From NCBI GenBank assembly GCA_900545915.1, contig URAV01000015.1, positions 1-64,000 of the forward strand: a stretch of DNA of 64,000 nt, read 5' to 3'. This DNA is from an uncultured Porphyromonadaceae bacterium (GTDB lineage: Bacteria; Bacteroidota; Bacteroidia; Bacteroidales; Coprobacteraceae). The notes beneath the pieces were generated by a model, which worked only from the letters and a program-made list of their open reading frames with translations, did no database searches and was not told where the DNA came from. This document shows positions 1 to 8,903 of this stretch, piece by piece; position 1 is the stretch's first letter, and every line of letters begins with the position of its first letter. Position numbers and translations under genes: made by a program.

Positions 1-54
1 CGCCGACCCTCTGCTTGTAAGGCAGATGCTCTGAACCAGCTGAGCTAAACGCCC
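1..54 (-). tRNA. tRNA-Val (anticodon TAC), 3' end cut by window edge
   Basis: The minus strand reads an acceptor arm GGGCGTT, a D-arm TAGCTCAGCTGGTTCAGAGC and an anticodon stem-loop TCTGC-CTTACAA-GCAGA. The loop gives anticodon TAC, which decodes valine GTA. The sequence runs off the window inside the T-arm, so the T-loop and 3' acceptor strand are not visible. Confidence 0.9.
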
Positions 55-79
55 GGAGAATTGCTTATCAAAAGCGAGG

Positions 80-109
80 CAAAGGTAAGATATTTTTTTT
101 AACCTCAAA
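80..109 (-). promoter_or_regulatory. Promoter of tRNA-Val
   Basis: On the minus strand TTTG (106-109) is followed by an 18-base spacer and TACCTTTG (80-87). This matches the Bacteroidota primary sigma pattern TTTG-N19-TAnnTTTG with a spacer one base short. The tRNA begins about 25 bases downstream. Confidence 0.7.
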
Positions 110-145
110 ACAAAATCTTCCTTTTTCTGCAAAAAAACGTTTTTT

Positions 146-177
146 TTTGGGGAAATCAGACAGATAAGTTACTTTTG
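146..177 (+). promoter_or_regulatory. Promoter of purB
   Basis: TTTG (146-149), a 20-base spacer and TACTTTTG (170-177) form a good Bacteroidota promoter. A possible TTG start at 175 lies inside the -7 box and so cannot be translated from this promoter. This fixes the purB start at the ATG at 202, leaving a leader of roughly 20 bases. Confidence 0.7.
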
Positions 178-201
178 CAAAAGAAAACGAAAAACCTTCT
201 T

Positions 202-1548
202 ATGGAACTGACAACCCTTACTGCAATCTCGCCTGTTGACGGGCGTTATCGGGGTAAAACCGCCCCTCTTTCCGAATATTTTTCAGAATTTGCTCTTATC
301 CGTTATAGGGTACGTGTAGAAATCGAGTATTTCATTGCTTTATGTGAACTCCCTTTACCGCAACTGGCAAACATAAACTCCGATACTTTTCCGAAATTAA
401 GAGCTATATATAATGATTTTACAGTAGCCGACGCCGAACGAATCAAAGCAATCGAATCGGTCACAAATCATGACGTAAAAGCCGTAGAATATTTTATCAA
501 AGAAAAGTTCGATGCGTTAGGAGGACTTGAAGCATACAAAGAATTCATACATTTCGGACTGACATCTCAAGACATCAATAATACCTCTGTTCCTCTGTCT
601 TTAAAAGAAGCATTGGAACAAATTTATTACCCGACACTGGAACAAATGATCGGTATGGCAAAAGACTATGCCGAAGCATGGAAAGAGATTCCTATGCTGG
701 CAAAAACTCACGGACAACCGGCATCACCTACTCGTTTGGGAAAAGAAATGATGGTTTTCGTTTACCGTCTCGAACAACAACTGAACTCCTTAAAACAGAT
801 TCCTATCAGCGGAAAATTCGGAGGGGCTACCGGCAACTTCAACGCCCACCATTTAGCTTATCCGGAATATGACTGGAAAATTTTCGGAGCTCGGTTTCTT
901 AAAGAGAAGTTAGGCATTGAACGCGAAGCATGGACTACACAGATATCCAATTACGACAATTTAGCTGCTTTATTTGACGGAATGCGTCGAATAAACACAA
1001 TATTGATCGACCTTGACCGGGATTTCTGGCAATATATATCTATGGAATATTTCAAACAAAAGATCAAGGAAGGGGAAGTCGGCTCTTCTGCCATGCCCCA
1101 TAAAGTCAACCCGATCGATTTCGAGAACTCTGAAGGAAATCTCGGAATAGCAAATGCCATACTCGAACATCTTGCTTCAAAATTACCGATCTCACGATTA
1201 CAAAGAGACCTGACCGATTCTACCGTACTCCGGAATATCGGTGTACCCCTCGCTCACATGCTCATCGCATTGCAAAGTACAATGAAAGGACTCGGGAAAC
1301 TGCTTCTCAATGAAAAAGCGATTTACAACGATCTCGATAACATGTGGAGTGTCGTAGCAGAAGGTATTCAAACAGTGCTCCGTCGTGAAGGATATCCTAA
1401 ACCTTATGAGGCATTAAAGGCTTTGACCCGTACCAACGGCATAATAAATGAAGAGGCCATACATGCGTTTATCGATACATTGAATGTTTCGGACAACATC
1501 AAGGCCGAATTGAGAACCATCACACCACATTCCTACACAGGAATGTAA
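202..1548 (+). CDS. purB: Adenylosuccinate lyase (PurB)
   Basis: Cytosolic lyase of the fumarase/aspartase superfamily. It acts twice in purine synthesis: it splits SAICAR to AICAR, and adenylosuccinate to AMP, releasing fumarate each time. The 448 residues match the E. coli-type enzyme length. The superfamily signature is visible as GSSAMPHKVNP near residue 300, the catalytic-His region as KTHGQPASPT near residue 170, and the substrate region as TSQDINNTS. The N-terminus MELTTLTAISPVDGRYR is typical of the family. I rejected an upstream in-frame TTG because it overlaps the promoter. The gene is monocistronic and ends in a strong hairpin shared with the convergent MerR/M23 operon. Confidence 0.97.
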   Translation: MELTTLTAISPVDGRYRGKTAPLSEYFSEFALIRYRVRVEIEYFIALCELPLPQLANINSDTFPKLRAIYNDFTVADAERIKAIESVTNHDVKAVEYFIKEKFDALGGLEAYKEFIHFGLTSQDINNTSVPLSLKEALEQIYYPTLEQMIGMAKDYAEAWKEIPMLAKTHGQPASPTRLGKEMMVFVYRLEQQLNSLKQIPISGKFGGATGNFNAHHLAYPEYDWKIFGARFLKEKLGIEREAWTTQISNYDNLAALFDGMRRINTILIDLDRDFWQYISMEYFKQKIKEGEVGSSAMPHKVNPIDFENSEGNLGIANAILEHLASKLPISRLQRDLTDSTVLRNIGVPLAHMLIALQSTMKGLGKLLLNEKAIYNDLDNMWSVVAEGIQTVLRREGYPKPYEALKALTRTNGIINEEAIHAFIDTLNVSDNIKAELRTITPHSYTGM

Positions 1549-1562
1549 TATACTTATAAAAT

Positions 1563-1613
1563 ATAACAAAAGCCACAGGAACTTTTTCGGAGATTTCTCG
1601 TGGCTTTTGTTAT
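1563..1613. terminator. Bidirectional terminator between purB and the merR gene
   Basis: A perfect 14-bp inverted repeat (1563-1576 and 1600-1613) contains a GCCAC/GTGGC core flanked by A/T runs. It sits between two convergent genes and could stop transcription from both sides. Confidence 0.8.
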
Positions 1614-1677
1614 CATTCAAGACTGAACCGGTAAAAAATAAAGGAAAACCGCCTGTATAAAGTTTTACAATAAAAAA

Positions 1678-2058
1678 TCACAAATCAGCCTCATCCGATT
1701 CATTGTGACTGAAAACATCGATTTTCGCCAATTCATTCCGTATTCCACAAAGTTCTTCGCGAACACTTTTCAAACGCGATATGATCTCATTACTCCGGAT
1801 AACCCCAGACCGGTTTTCCTTTAACTGTTTCTTTGCGCCGGCAAGGGTCAGACCTTTCTCCTTCAACAGATAATAGACCAACCGGACATTATCAATATCT
1901 TCCTGATTATAAAAACGTACACCCCTTGAAGAACGACGAGGTGTAATAATATCAAATTCATCTTCCCAATACCGGAGAGTAGATTCGTTTACCCCGAAAT
2001 ATTCAGCGACATCCCCGATTGTATAATAAATCCGTTTCTGTTTCTTCTCCGTATTCAT
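1678..2058 (-). CDS. MerR-family transcriptional regulator
   Basis: Short 126-residue regulator. A MerR-type winged helix-turn-helix spans residues 10-80 (YTIGDVAEYFGVNESTLRYWE, then RFYNQEDIDNVRLVYYLLKEKG). A short C-terminal helix follows that probably forms the dimer coiled coil. There is no effector domain and no cysteine cluster, so it is not a classical metal sensor. It lies 10 bases downstream of the M23 peptidase gene and is probably co-transcribed with it. Its targets are unknown; a role linked to the cell envelope is only inferred from that pairing. Confidence 0.88.
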   Translation of the reverse strand: MNTEKKQKRIYYTIGDVAEYFGVNESTLRYWEDEFDIITPRRSSRGVRFYNQEDIDNVRLVYYLLKEKGLTLAGAKKQLKENRSGVIRSNEIISRLKSVREELCGIRNELAKIDVFSHNESDEADL

Positions 2059-2068
2059 TCCTCAAAAA

Positions 2069-3040
2069 TTAATCCATTACCCGTCCTTGATTTTCGGCAA
2101 TCTGTATCATACGGTCATAGTCTGCAGGACTCAGATCAAAGAAATAATAATTGATCGGATTGTCGTGTTTACCCTTATAAATTACTTCATAGTGAAGATG
2201 CGGTCCTGTCGATTTACCGGTATTTCCCACCAAACCGATCTCCTCTCCACGAACGACTTTCTGACCGTTACGCACGGAAATACGGCTCAAATGAGCATAA
2301 CGGGTTTTATATCCGTATCCATGATTAACGACGATAGTATTCCCATATCCCTGTTTCCAACCGGTCTCAACGACCGTACCATTTCCCGTAACATACACTG
2401 GAGTCCCGATGTCTGCAGCAAAATCCATCCCCTCATGAAATTTACGAGTTTTATAAATAGGATCTATGCGTAACCCATATCCCGAAGCCGTTCGTTTCAA
2501 ATCTTTGTTCGACACAGGCTGAATTGCCGGTAAACAATTTATCCGATCTTCATTTTGCTGCCCCAACTTCACCAATTCATTAATCGAATTAGTCTGCACA
2601 TATAACTGTCGGTTAAGCTGTTCGACCTTCTGTGTCGTAGCAACAACCAAATCTGCATCCGAAAGGTTCATCAAATCTTGATAACGTGACATATTATCTG
2701 TCCCGGCATTCCAAACTGCCGCACTAATAGGATCTGCCTGTAAAATAACCCGATACAGATTCGCATCTCTTTCTCTTACATCGGCCATGACATCCAAAGC
2801 CTCGTCTAAACGATGAGAAAGCAACTTATATTGAGACCTCATCTGCTGATTCTCCCGTTTCAGCATTTTTTCACGGGGAGAATCCACAAAATAGTTCAAT
2901 ACCGAAAATAAAATTCCCCCCAATATAATTCCGCTCAACAAATGGCGAAAAACCGTAGCCATACGCTTTCTGAACGACGGATACACCCGTTCATAACTCA
3001 GCGTATTGGGATTATATACATAAAAGACTTTTTTTCTCAT
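2069..3040 (-). CDS. M23 (LytM-type) peptidoglycan peptidase, membrane anchored
   Basis: A 323-residue envelope protein. It has a cytoplasmic basic N-terminus, one membrane segment at about 33-50, a coiled coil at about 55-90 (REKMLKRENQQMRSQYK) and a C-terminal M23 domain. The zinc ligands are all present: His202 and Asp206 in HEGMD, and the HLH pair at 281-283. It is therefore predicted to be an active D,D- or glycyl-type endopeptidase rather than an EnvC-like activator. The layout resembles Bacteroidota DipM/MepM-like division or elongation proteins. It leads a two-gene operon with the MerR regulator and diverges from alaS. The substrate bond is not determined by sequence. Confidence 0.9.
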   Translation of the reverse strand: MRKKVFYVYNPNTLSYERVYPSFRKRMATVFRHLLSGIILGGILFSVLNYFVDSPREKMLKRENQQMRSQYKLLSHRLDEALDVMADVRERDANLYRVILQADPISAAVWNAGTDNMSRYQDLMNLSDADLVVATTQKVEQLNRQLYVQTNSINELVKLGQQNEDRINCLPAIQPVSNKDLKRTASGYGLRIDPIYKTRKFHEGMDFAADIGTPVYVTGNGTVVETGWKQGYGNTIVVNHGYGYKTRYAHLSRISVRNGQKVVRGEEIGLVGNTGKSTGPHLHYEVIYKGKHDNPINYYFFDLSPADYDRMIQIAENQGRVMD

Positions 3041-3181
3041 AACATTTTGCTCAAAACATTCGGATCATAACCTCCGGCAAAACATATCGCCCCGTTTTAT
3101 GAAACGCAATAATACCGCATTCCGATACATATAAAATCATCTGTTTTACCTGAAAAACATATTTTTAACAGTTAAACTAAA

Positions 3182-3260
3182 GAACAGGGAAACAGACCGA
3201 AAACAAACCCGAAAAAAAACGGCAAAACCACTTTGTCGGAAAATTTAAACAGGTTCTTAG
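3182..3260 (+). repeat. Dispersed intergenic repeat, copy A (3' part)
   Basis: The copy carries the internal block with GGGAAACAGACCGAAAA and CCCGAAAAAAAACGGC, then the terminal box CGGAAAATTTAAACAGGTTCTT. These align with the 3' halves of the copies at 13111-13282 and 35866-35995. The 5' terminus is missing. Confidence 0.65.
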
Positions 3261-3303
3261 TAATTTTTTGCGCAACAATAGCCACAAAAATAATATTTTA
3301 GGC

Positions 3304-3311
3304 TATTTTTG
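3304..3311 (+). promoter_or_regulatory. -7 element of the alaS promoter
   Basis: TATTTTTG matches TAnnTTTG and lies about 95 bases before the alaS ATG. No TTTG box is at the normal distance upstream, so the -33 element is weak or absent. Confidence 0.45.
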
Positions 3312-3406
3312 CAAACTGTTTTTCAGAATATTAAATAACGACAGATTTATTTATTGACTCTACTGAAAACAACTGCTTAATAAACGTAAACTATAAATCA
3401 TTAAAT

Positions 3407-6028
3407 ATGCTCACAGCTAAGGAAATTCGCGAATCGTTCAAGAGCTTTTTCAACTCTAAGGGACACCAGATCGTTCCTTCCGCTCCTATGGTAATAAAAG
3501 ATGATCCCACATTGATGTTCACCAATGCAGGGATGAATCAGTTTAAAGATATTATTCTCGGAAATGTTCCGGCACGTTACAAACGGGTCGCCGACTCTCA
3601 AAAATGTCTTCGGGTCAGCGGAAAACACAATGATCTCGAAGAAGTCGGATTGGATACTTATCACCACACCATGTTCGAAATGCTGGGAAACTGGTCGTTC
3701 GGAGATTACTTTAAAAAAGAAGCCATAAACTGGGCATGGGAATACCTCGTAGATATTCTTAAAATAGACCCGGACAGATTATATGCTACCGTGTTCGAAG
3801 GTTATGCCCCCGAAGGTCTGGAACGTGACAACGAAGCAGCAGCATATTGGGAAAAACATCTCCCCGCTTCTCATATTATAAACGGAAACCGTAAAGATAA
3901 TTTCTGGGAAATGGGCGATACCGGACCATGCGGACCTTGTTCTGAAATACACATCGATTTGCGGAGCGATGCAGAGCGAGCCGAAATAGACGGTGTCACA
4001 TTAGTAAATGAAAGCCACCCTCAAGTAATAGAGATATGGAATCTCGTATTCATGCAATACAATCGCAAAGCCGACGGATCTCTCGAACCTCTGCCGGCCA
4101 AAGTTATCGATACCGGAATGGGATTTGAGCGCCTTTGTATGGCATTGCAAGGAAAAACATCGAATTATGACACAGATGTGTTCCAGCCGATAATCAAAGC
4201 AATAGGCCAGCTATGCGGCAAAAAATACGGAGAAGACCGCCAAGCCGACATTGCTATGCGGGTTATCGCCGATCATGTGCGCACCATAGCATTTTCTATC
4301 ACTGACGGACAATTACCGTCGAATGCCAAAGCCGGATACGTAATCCGTCGTATTCTTCGCCGTGCCGTACGTTACGGTTATACATTTCTCGGCCAACATC
4401 AAGCATTTATCTATACGCTCATACCGACCCTTATCGATACGATGGGAGATGCTTATCCAGAATTGATTTCGCAAAAAACATTGATCGAGAAAGTTATCAA
4501 AGAAGAAGAAGAATCTTTCTTACGCACCCTTGCCACCGGTATGAAACTGTTGGATAAGGTAATGGCCGACACGAAAGACGCCGGGATGGATTGCATCAAC
4601 GGAAAAGATGCTTTTACACTATATGACACTTATGGATTCCCGCTCGATCTCACCGAATTGATCCTTAAAGAAAACGGTTTATCGGTAGATATAAAAGAAT
4701 TTGATACCCAAATGCAACAGCAAAAGGAACGGGCTCGGAATGCCGCCGCTATCGAAACCGGAGACTGGGTAATTGTAAAAGAAGGAGAACCTCGCTTTAT
4801 CGGATATGATTTCACCGAGTGCGATGCAGAAATACTCCGTTATCGTAAAATCAAACAAAAAAATAAAGAACTATATCAAATTGTTCTCGATCAAACCCCG
4901 TTCTACGCAGAAAGCGGAGGACAAATCGGTGATACCGGAACTTTAACAGCCGAAGGGGAAACGATAAAAATAATCAATACAAAAAAAGAAAACAACCTGA
5001 GTATTCATATCAGTGAAAAGCTTCCGAAAGACATCACCTCGACACTCCGGGCAGTTATAGATAAAGAGGCCAGACTGGCAACAGCTTGCAATCACTCGGC
5101 GACTCATCTGCTGCATGAAGCTCTTCGCACGGTACTCGGAACACATGTAGAACAAAAAGGCTCATTGGTAACGCCCGATATACTGCGTTTCGATTTTTCT
5201 CATTTCCAAAAAGTAACTGATGAAGAATTGCGATTGGTAGAACAACTTGCTAATCGGAAAGTTCGTCAAGCTATCCCATTGAACGAGCACCGCAACGTTC
5301 CTATTGCAGAAGCAAAACAAATGGGAGCAATGGCGCTATTCGGAGAAAAATACGGAGATGAGGTTCGAGTTATCCAGTACGGTTCTTCTATCGAACTCTG
5401 TGGAGGTACTCACGTTGCAAATACCGGAAATATCGGTATGATTCGTATCATTTCCGAAAGTTCTATCGCTGCCGGCGTACGTCGTATTGAGGCTGTCTCT
5501 GCTGCAAAAGCCGAAGAACTGGTCGATTTCCAACAAGACACATTAAAAACAATCCGACAAATTTTCAACAATGTTCCGGATATTACCGCTGCTATCAGAA
5601 AAGCGATAGACGAAAATGCGGATTTGAAAAAACGGACAGAAGAATTTATCAAAGAAAAAGTCGCTTTGATGAAAGAATCTCTACTGAAAAATATGAAAGA
5701 ACGTTCGGGAATGAAAATCATACTCCTCAAAGCCGCAACTCCGGCAGAGGTAGTAAAAGATATTGCTTTCCAAATACGAGGTGAAGTTCCCGAACACCTT
5801 TTATTCGTTGCAGGAACAGTAGATGAGAAAAACAAGCCGTTACTTACCGTAATGTTAAGCGATGACCTTGTTTCTGCAGGACTTAATGCATCGGCTCTCG
5901 TCCGTGAAGGTGCTAAATATATACAAGGAGGAGGAGGAGGACAGCCTCATTTCGCTCAAGCCGGAGGGAAAAATCCGGAAGGAATATCCGTAGCCATAGA
6001 TAAAATTGTCGAACTGGCAGAGAAATAA
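3407..6028 (+). CDS. alaS: Alanine--tRNA ligase
   Basis: Class II aminoacyl-tRNA synthetase that charges tRNA-Ala and edits mischarged Ser/Gly. The 873 residues are full length. In order there is the catalytic domain with its N-terminal NAGMNQFKDI motif, the tRNA-recognition region, the editing domain with zinc-binding HSATHLLHEAL and CGGTHV motifs, and a C-Ala domain ending in a glycine-rich stretch (GGGGGQPHFAQAGG). All key motifs are intact. It has its own promoter and a strong downstream hairpin, so it is probably monocistronic. Confidence 0.98.
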   Translation: MLTAKEIRESFKSFFNSKGHQIVPSAPMVIKDDPTLMFTNAGMNQFKDIILGNVPARYKRVADSQKCLRVSGKHNDLEEVGLDTYHHTMFEMLGNWSFGDYFKKEAINWAWEYLVDILKIDPDRLYATVFEGYAPEGLERDNEAAAYWEKHLPASHIINGNRKDNFWEMGDTGPCGPCSEIHIDLRSDAERAEIDGVTLVNESHPQVIEIWNLVFMQYNRKADGSLEPLPAKVIDTGMGFERLCMALQGKTSNYDTDVFQPIIKAIGQLCGKKYGEDRQADIAMRVIADHVRTIAFSITDGQLPSNAKAGYVIRRILRRAVRYGYTFLGQHQAFIYTLIPTLIDTMGDAYPELISQKTLIEKVIKEEEESFLRTLATGMKLLDKVMADTKDAGMDCINGKDAFTLYDTYGFPLDLTELILKENGLSVDIKEFDTQMQQQKERARNAAAIETGDWVIVKEGEPRFIGYDFTECDAEILRYRKIKQKNKELYQIVLDQTPFYAESGGQIGDTGTLTAEGETIKIINTKKENNLSIHISEKLPKDITSTLRAVIDKEARLATACNHSATHLLHEALRTVLGTHVEQKGSLVTPDILRFDFSHFQKVTDEELRLVEQLANRKVRQAIPLNEHRNVPIAEAKQMGAMALFGEKYGDEVRVIQYGSSIELCGGTHVANTGNIGMIRIISESSIAAGVRRIEAVSAAKAEELVDFQQDTLKTIRQIFNNVPDITAAIRKAIDENADLKKRTEEFIKEKVALMKESLLKNMKERSGMKIILLKAATPAEVVKDIAFQIRGEVPEHLLFVAGTVDEKNKPLLTVMLSDDLVSAGLNASALVREGAKYIQGGGGGQPHFAQAGGKNPEGISVAIDKIVELAEK

Positions 6029-6040
6029 ATTTTAACAGCA

Positions 6041-6076
6041 AAAAGCCGTCATTTTACGATTAAAATGGCGGCTTTT
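6041..6076 (+). terminator. alaS terminator
   Basis: The 16-base arm AAAAGCCGTCATTTTA at 6041-6056 pairs with TAAAATGGCGGCTTTT at 6061-6076 across a 4-base loop, with one mismatch, and is followed by a short T-rich tract. Confidence 0.8.
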
Positions 6077-6086
6077 AGTTTATTTC

Positions 6087-6112
6087 ACCGAAAAATTTAA
6101 ACAGGCCCTTTA
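6087..6112 (+). repeat. Dispersed repeat terminus fragment
   Basis: The string CCGAAAAATTTAAACAGGCCC is the 3' terminal box of the dispersed repeat family, standing alone just after the alaS terminator. Confidence 0.5.
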
Positions 6113-6147
6113 TAGATAACCTCGTTTCATAGCACAATACAGCTTTA

Positions 6148-6456
6148 TTACTTTTTCTCTTTCTTAGTTTCTTTCACGAATTCTGCTTCATAATTGAATT
6201 TTTTGAATCCTTCTTTCAACTTTTCAACAGTCGTTTTATCAGCATCATAAGTAATAGAAGCGGTCTTCTCTTCCAAATCGGTAGAAATCTCTTTTACCCC
6301 TTTCTCAAAACGAATATTGTCTTTTACTTTCCGTTCACAATTTTCACAATACATCTGAGGAACTTTAAACACGACTATCCGAAGATCTTTCGCCACAATC
6401 ACCGTTACACTCAATAATGCCATTACCAAAACGGCTGTAAATCTTTTCATTTTCAT
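6148..6456 (-). CDS. Periplasmic heavy-metal-associated (HMA) domain protein
   Basis: A 102-residue protein with an N-terminal signal peptide (MKMKRFTAVLVMALLSVTVIV) and a single ferredoxin-like HMA domain carrying the metal-binding MYCENC (CxxC) motif. It ends in a Lys/Glu-rich tail. It probably binds a soft metal such as copper or zinc in the periplasm. I start it at the ATG at 6456 because an AGGAAT-type ribosome site lies just upstream; a longer reading to 6483 would add nine residues. It follows the TonB-dependent receptor by about 37 bases, which suggests one transcript and a receptor-to-chaperone hand-off. The metal itself is not identified. Confidence 0.85.
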   Translation of the reverse strand: MKMKRFTAVLVMALLSVTVIVAKDLRIVVFKVPQMYCENCERKVKDNIRFEKGVKEISTDLEEKTASITYDADKTTVEKLKEGFKKFNYEAEFVKETKKEKK

Positions 6457-6493
6457 AATTTTATTCCTTTTTTTATTAAACATATTGATTTCT

Positions 6494-8710
6494 CTAATTT
6501 CGAGCCCAATTAAAACGAATTCCTATATAAGCTTTCGCCCCGTGTACAGGTCCCCATATCATCGTAGAGTCAAAATTTTCTCCCCACGGATTAGCCGCAT
6601 CGATAATCGGATTTTTCTGTTTAAAATTCGTCAGATTCTCCCCACCCACATAAATAGACCAACGACGAAAATAACGTGTAATTTGCACACTAAGCTGTTC
6701 AAAAGTTCCATAACGGGCACTCCATGAAGGACTTCCATTCTCCATAATATACGAATTCGGCATCCGCCCACCTCCGTTCAACTGAAGGGTAGCATCAAAT
6801 TGCCATATTTCAAGAGGTGTCTTATAAGATGCGGTCACCAGACCTTTATATCTACTTGTCAAAGGTTTTTCTTTAAGCTCTCCGTTATAAGTAGTCTTTG
6901 CATCTGTAAAACGATAAGCCGCCGTAAGAGTAAAACCTTTGAAAAGAGGATAATTCGCCTCTACCTGAAAAACATGAGAATAAGAACGTCCGTTCAGATT
7001 ATAAAATGCTATTTCATGCGGATCTGTATCCATATCTACAACTACCTGTTTCAAAAAATCCGTATAATAATATTCTGCATTAAGGTTCAAGGTCTTTCCG
7101 AACAAAGGGATATACGACGAAATACTTGCTCCATAATTCCAAGCCTCCTCTTGATCCAAATCTCCAGCGATTTTCACTTTTCGACTGCTGGCAAGCAAAT
7201 AATTATTTTCTGCCAACACATGATTGGTTCGATACCCTTTCCCCGCTGAAAGACGGAAATTTATAAACTCATTCGGATTATATTTGACATGTGCGCGAGG
7301 GGTAACGAAAAACCCGTGCATACTACTGTAATCTCCCCGTATTCCACCCATAAGCATCAATTTATCTTCTAAATTATAGGTATATTGCACATAAGCCCCC
7401 GGAACAGATTCCTTTTCAAAAGATTTAAGACGAGACAGTTCTGCATCGTTCGTCAAGCGGTATCGCTGATCATACCCGTCATAATTAAAACTCAAACCGG
7501 TAGAAAGACTATGCCGTTTACTAAATTCAGTCTCGAACAACAATGAAGCATACACATTGGTCTGATCCACATCATAAAGTTTATGCCCATAAACGGCATC
7601 CTGATTATGAAAAGTTCCTTGGAGAATAAGAGCCAGATTCGTATTCTTTTCTTTATTAAAGATATAAGCGTTTTTGGTAAAAGCTTCATAGCGTCGAGTA
7701 TCGATTCCGATTTTATACAACTCCTGTCCCGGATTTCCGCCATGATTTACCTGACCGCTATTCCGCCATTCAGAAAGAGCTTTAATACCGGCTTGAAAAA
7801 CATAATGATCCCCCATATACGCCCAACGATTCCAAAGATTATATTGCTCTACTCGAGGAATATCCGCAAAACCGTCATGATTGGCATCATGAGCCATCGT
7901 TTCATTTTCATAATGAGCTAAAAGCGAAGTACTCCAACGCTTAGACAGCTTTAATGTAGCATCGGCATTGGCCTCATAACGCCCCGTACTGCTGGCAAAC
8001 AGATTGGCAGAAACCCAGTCAGCCTCCGGCAACTGAGGTTTTTTAAATTCGACATTAATCTGTCCTGTAATAGACTCGTATCCGTTTTTGACAGATGAGC
8101 TTCCTTTACTTACTTGAATACTCTGCATCCACGGACCGGGAACATATCCCAGCCCATAAGGAGCTGCAGCACCTCTGTAATTAGGGATATTCTCGGTCAT
8201 CATCTGCACGTATGTACCGGATAACCCCAATAACTTAATTTGCTTCGCACCCGTAGCAGCATCTGAATAACTCACATCGACAGATGGGTTTGTTACAAAA
8301 CTTTCACCCAAATTGCAACATGCCGCCCGACTTAATTCTGCACTGCTAATAATATCGATATTCATAGCACTACTCCTTAATTTCGTAGTTCCGAACCTGC
8401 GCCTTACGACATTAACCTCACCTAAAGACAATCCCTCACGTAAAACTATTTCCAGCGTTGCATTTTCACTATCGACATGAACTGTATCATTTTCGAATCC
8501 TATATAACTAATAACCAAAATCTCACTATCTTTTGGCTTCACAATAGAAAAACTTCCATCTTCGGCAGTAACCGCAAAAACCTTCGTATTGATCCATGCC
8601 ACATTAGCCCCGGGTAACGGTTCTCCTGCACTATCTTTAACAACACCCTTTACCTTGGCCTGTACCGGATACAAAAGCAAACAGAAAAATATTAAAAATA
8701 TATATTTCAT
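6494..8710 (-). CDS. TonB-dependent outer-membrane receptor, probably for a metal
   Basis: A 738-residue receptor. It has a signal peptide (MKYIFLIFFCLLLYPVQA), a carboxypeptidase-regulatory-like beta-sandwich (KVKGVVKDSAGEPLPGANV), a plug domain and a C-terminal barrel ending in an aromatic-rich strand. The length and the absence of SusC-type features place it with siderophore/metal receptors rather than glycan importers. Neighbours are a Cys-rich HYC_CC_PP-like protein upstream and an HMA-domain protein downstream, which points to copper or another transition metal. I start it at the ATG that begins the signal peptide; a longer frame upstream adds 12 unlikely residues. Confidence 0.85.
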   Translation of the reverse strand: MKYIFLIFFCLLLYPVQAKVKGVVKDSAGEPLPGANVAWINTKVFAVTAEDGSFSIVKPKDSEILVISYIGFENDTVHVDSENATLEIVLREGLSLGEVNVVRRRFGTTKLRSSAMNIDIISSAELSRAACCNLGESFVTNPSVDVSYSDAATGAKQIKLLGLSGTYVQMMTENIPNYRGAAAPYGLGYVPGPWMQSIQVSKGSSSVKNGYESITGQINVEFKKPQLPEADWVSANLFASSTGRYEANADATLKLSKRWSTSLLAHYENETMAHDANHDGFADIPRVEQYNLWNRWAYMGDHYVFQAGIKALSEWRNSGQVNHGGNPGQELYKIGIDTRRYEAFTKNAYIFNKEKNTNLALILQGTFHNQDAVYGHKLYDVDQTNVYASLLFETEFSKRHSLSTGLSFNYDGYDQRYRLTNDAELSRLKSFEKESVPGAYVQYTYNLEDKLMLMGGIRGDYSSMHGFFVTPRAHVKYNPNEFINFRLSAGKGYRTNHVLAENNYLLASSRKVKIAGDLDQEEAWNYGASISSYIPLFGKTLNLNAEYYYTDFLKQVVVDMDTDPHEIAFYNLNGRSYSHVFQVEANYPLFKGFTLTAAYRFTDAKTTYNGELKEKPLTSRYKGLVTASYKTPLEIWQFDATLQLNGGGRMPNSYIMENGSPSWSARYGTFEQLSVQITRYFRRWSIYVGGENLTNFKQKNPIIDAANPWGENFDSTMIWGPVHGAKAYIGIRFNWARN

Positions 8711-8903
8711 ATATGACAATTCGTTTATTACTAAAAAATATAACACCCTTAATCACAAAGTCTTTTCCGTTCACTGAAACATGTCTGGCTTGACTTGCAA
8801 TAAAGAAATACAAAATCACGCATCTTAAATATCCCAAGATACGTCACACAGGAACACGCAAACTTTTCCACAAGAAACATTTGCTTATTCCCCACAATAA
8901 ATT

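Larger units (their letters stand above)
3041..3406. other. Intergenic region between M23 and alaS
   Basis: This 366-bp divergent spacer has no gene. It holds a partial copy of the dispersed repeat (3182-3260) and an alaS -7 box (3304-3311). The part nearest the M23 gene shows no clear promoter that I can read. Confidence 0.7.

Noticed and set aside
175..201. TTG start nine codons upstream of purB
   Set aside because: It lies inside the -7 promoter box TACTTTTG, so it would not be in the transcript.
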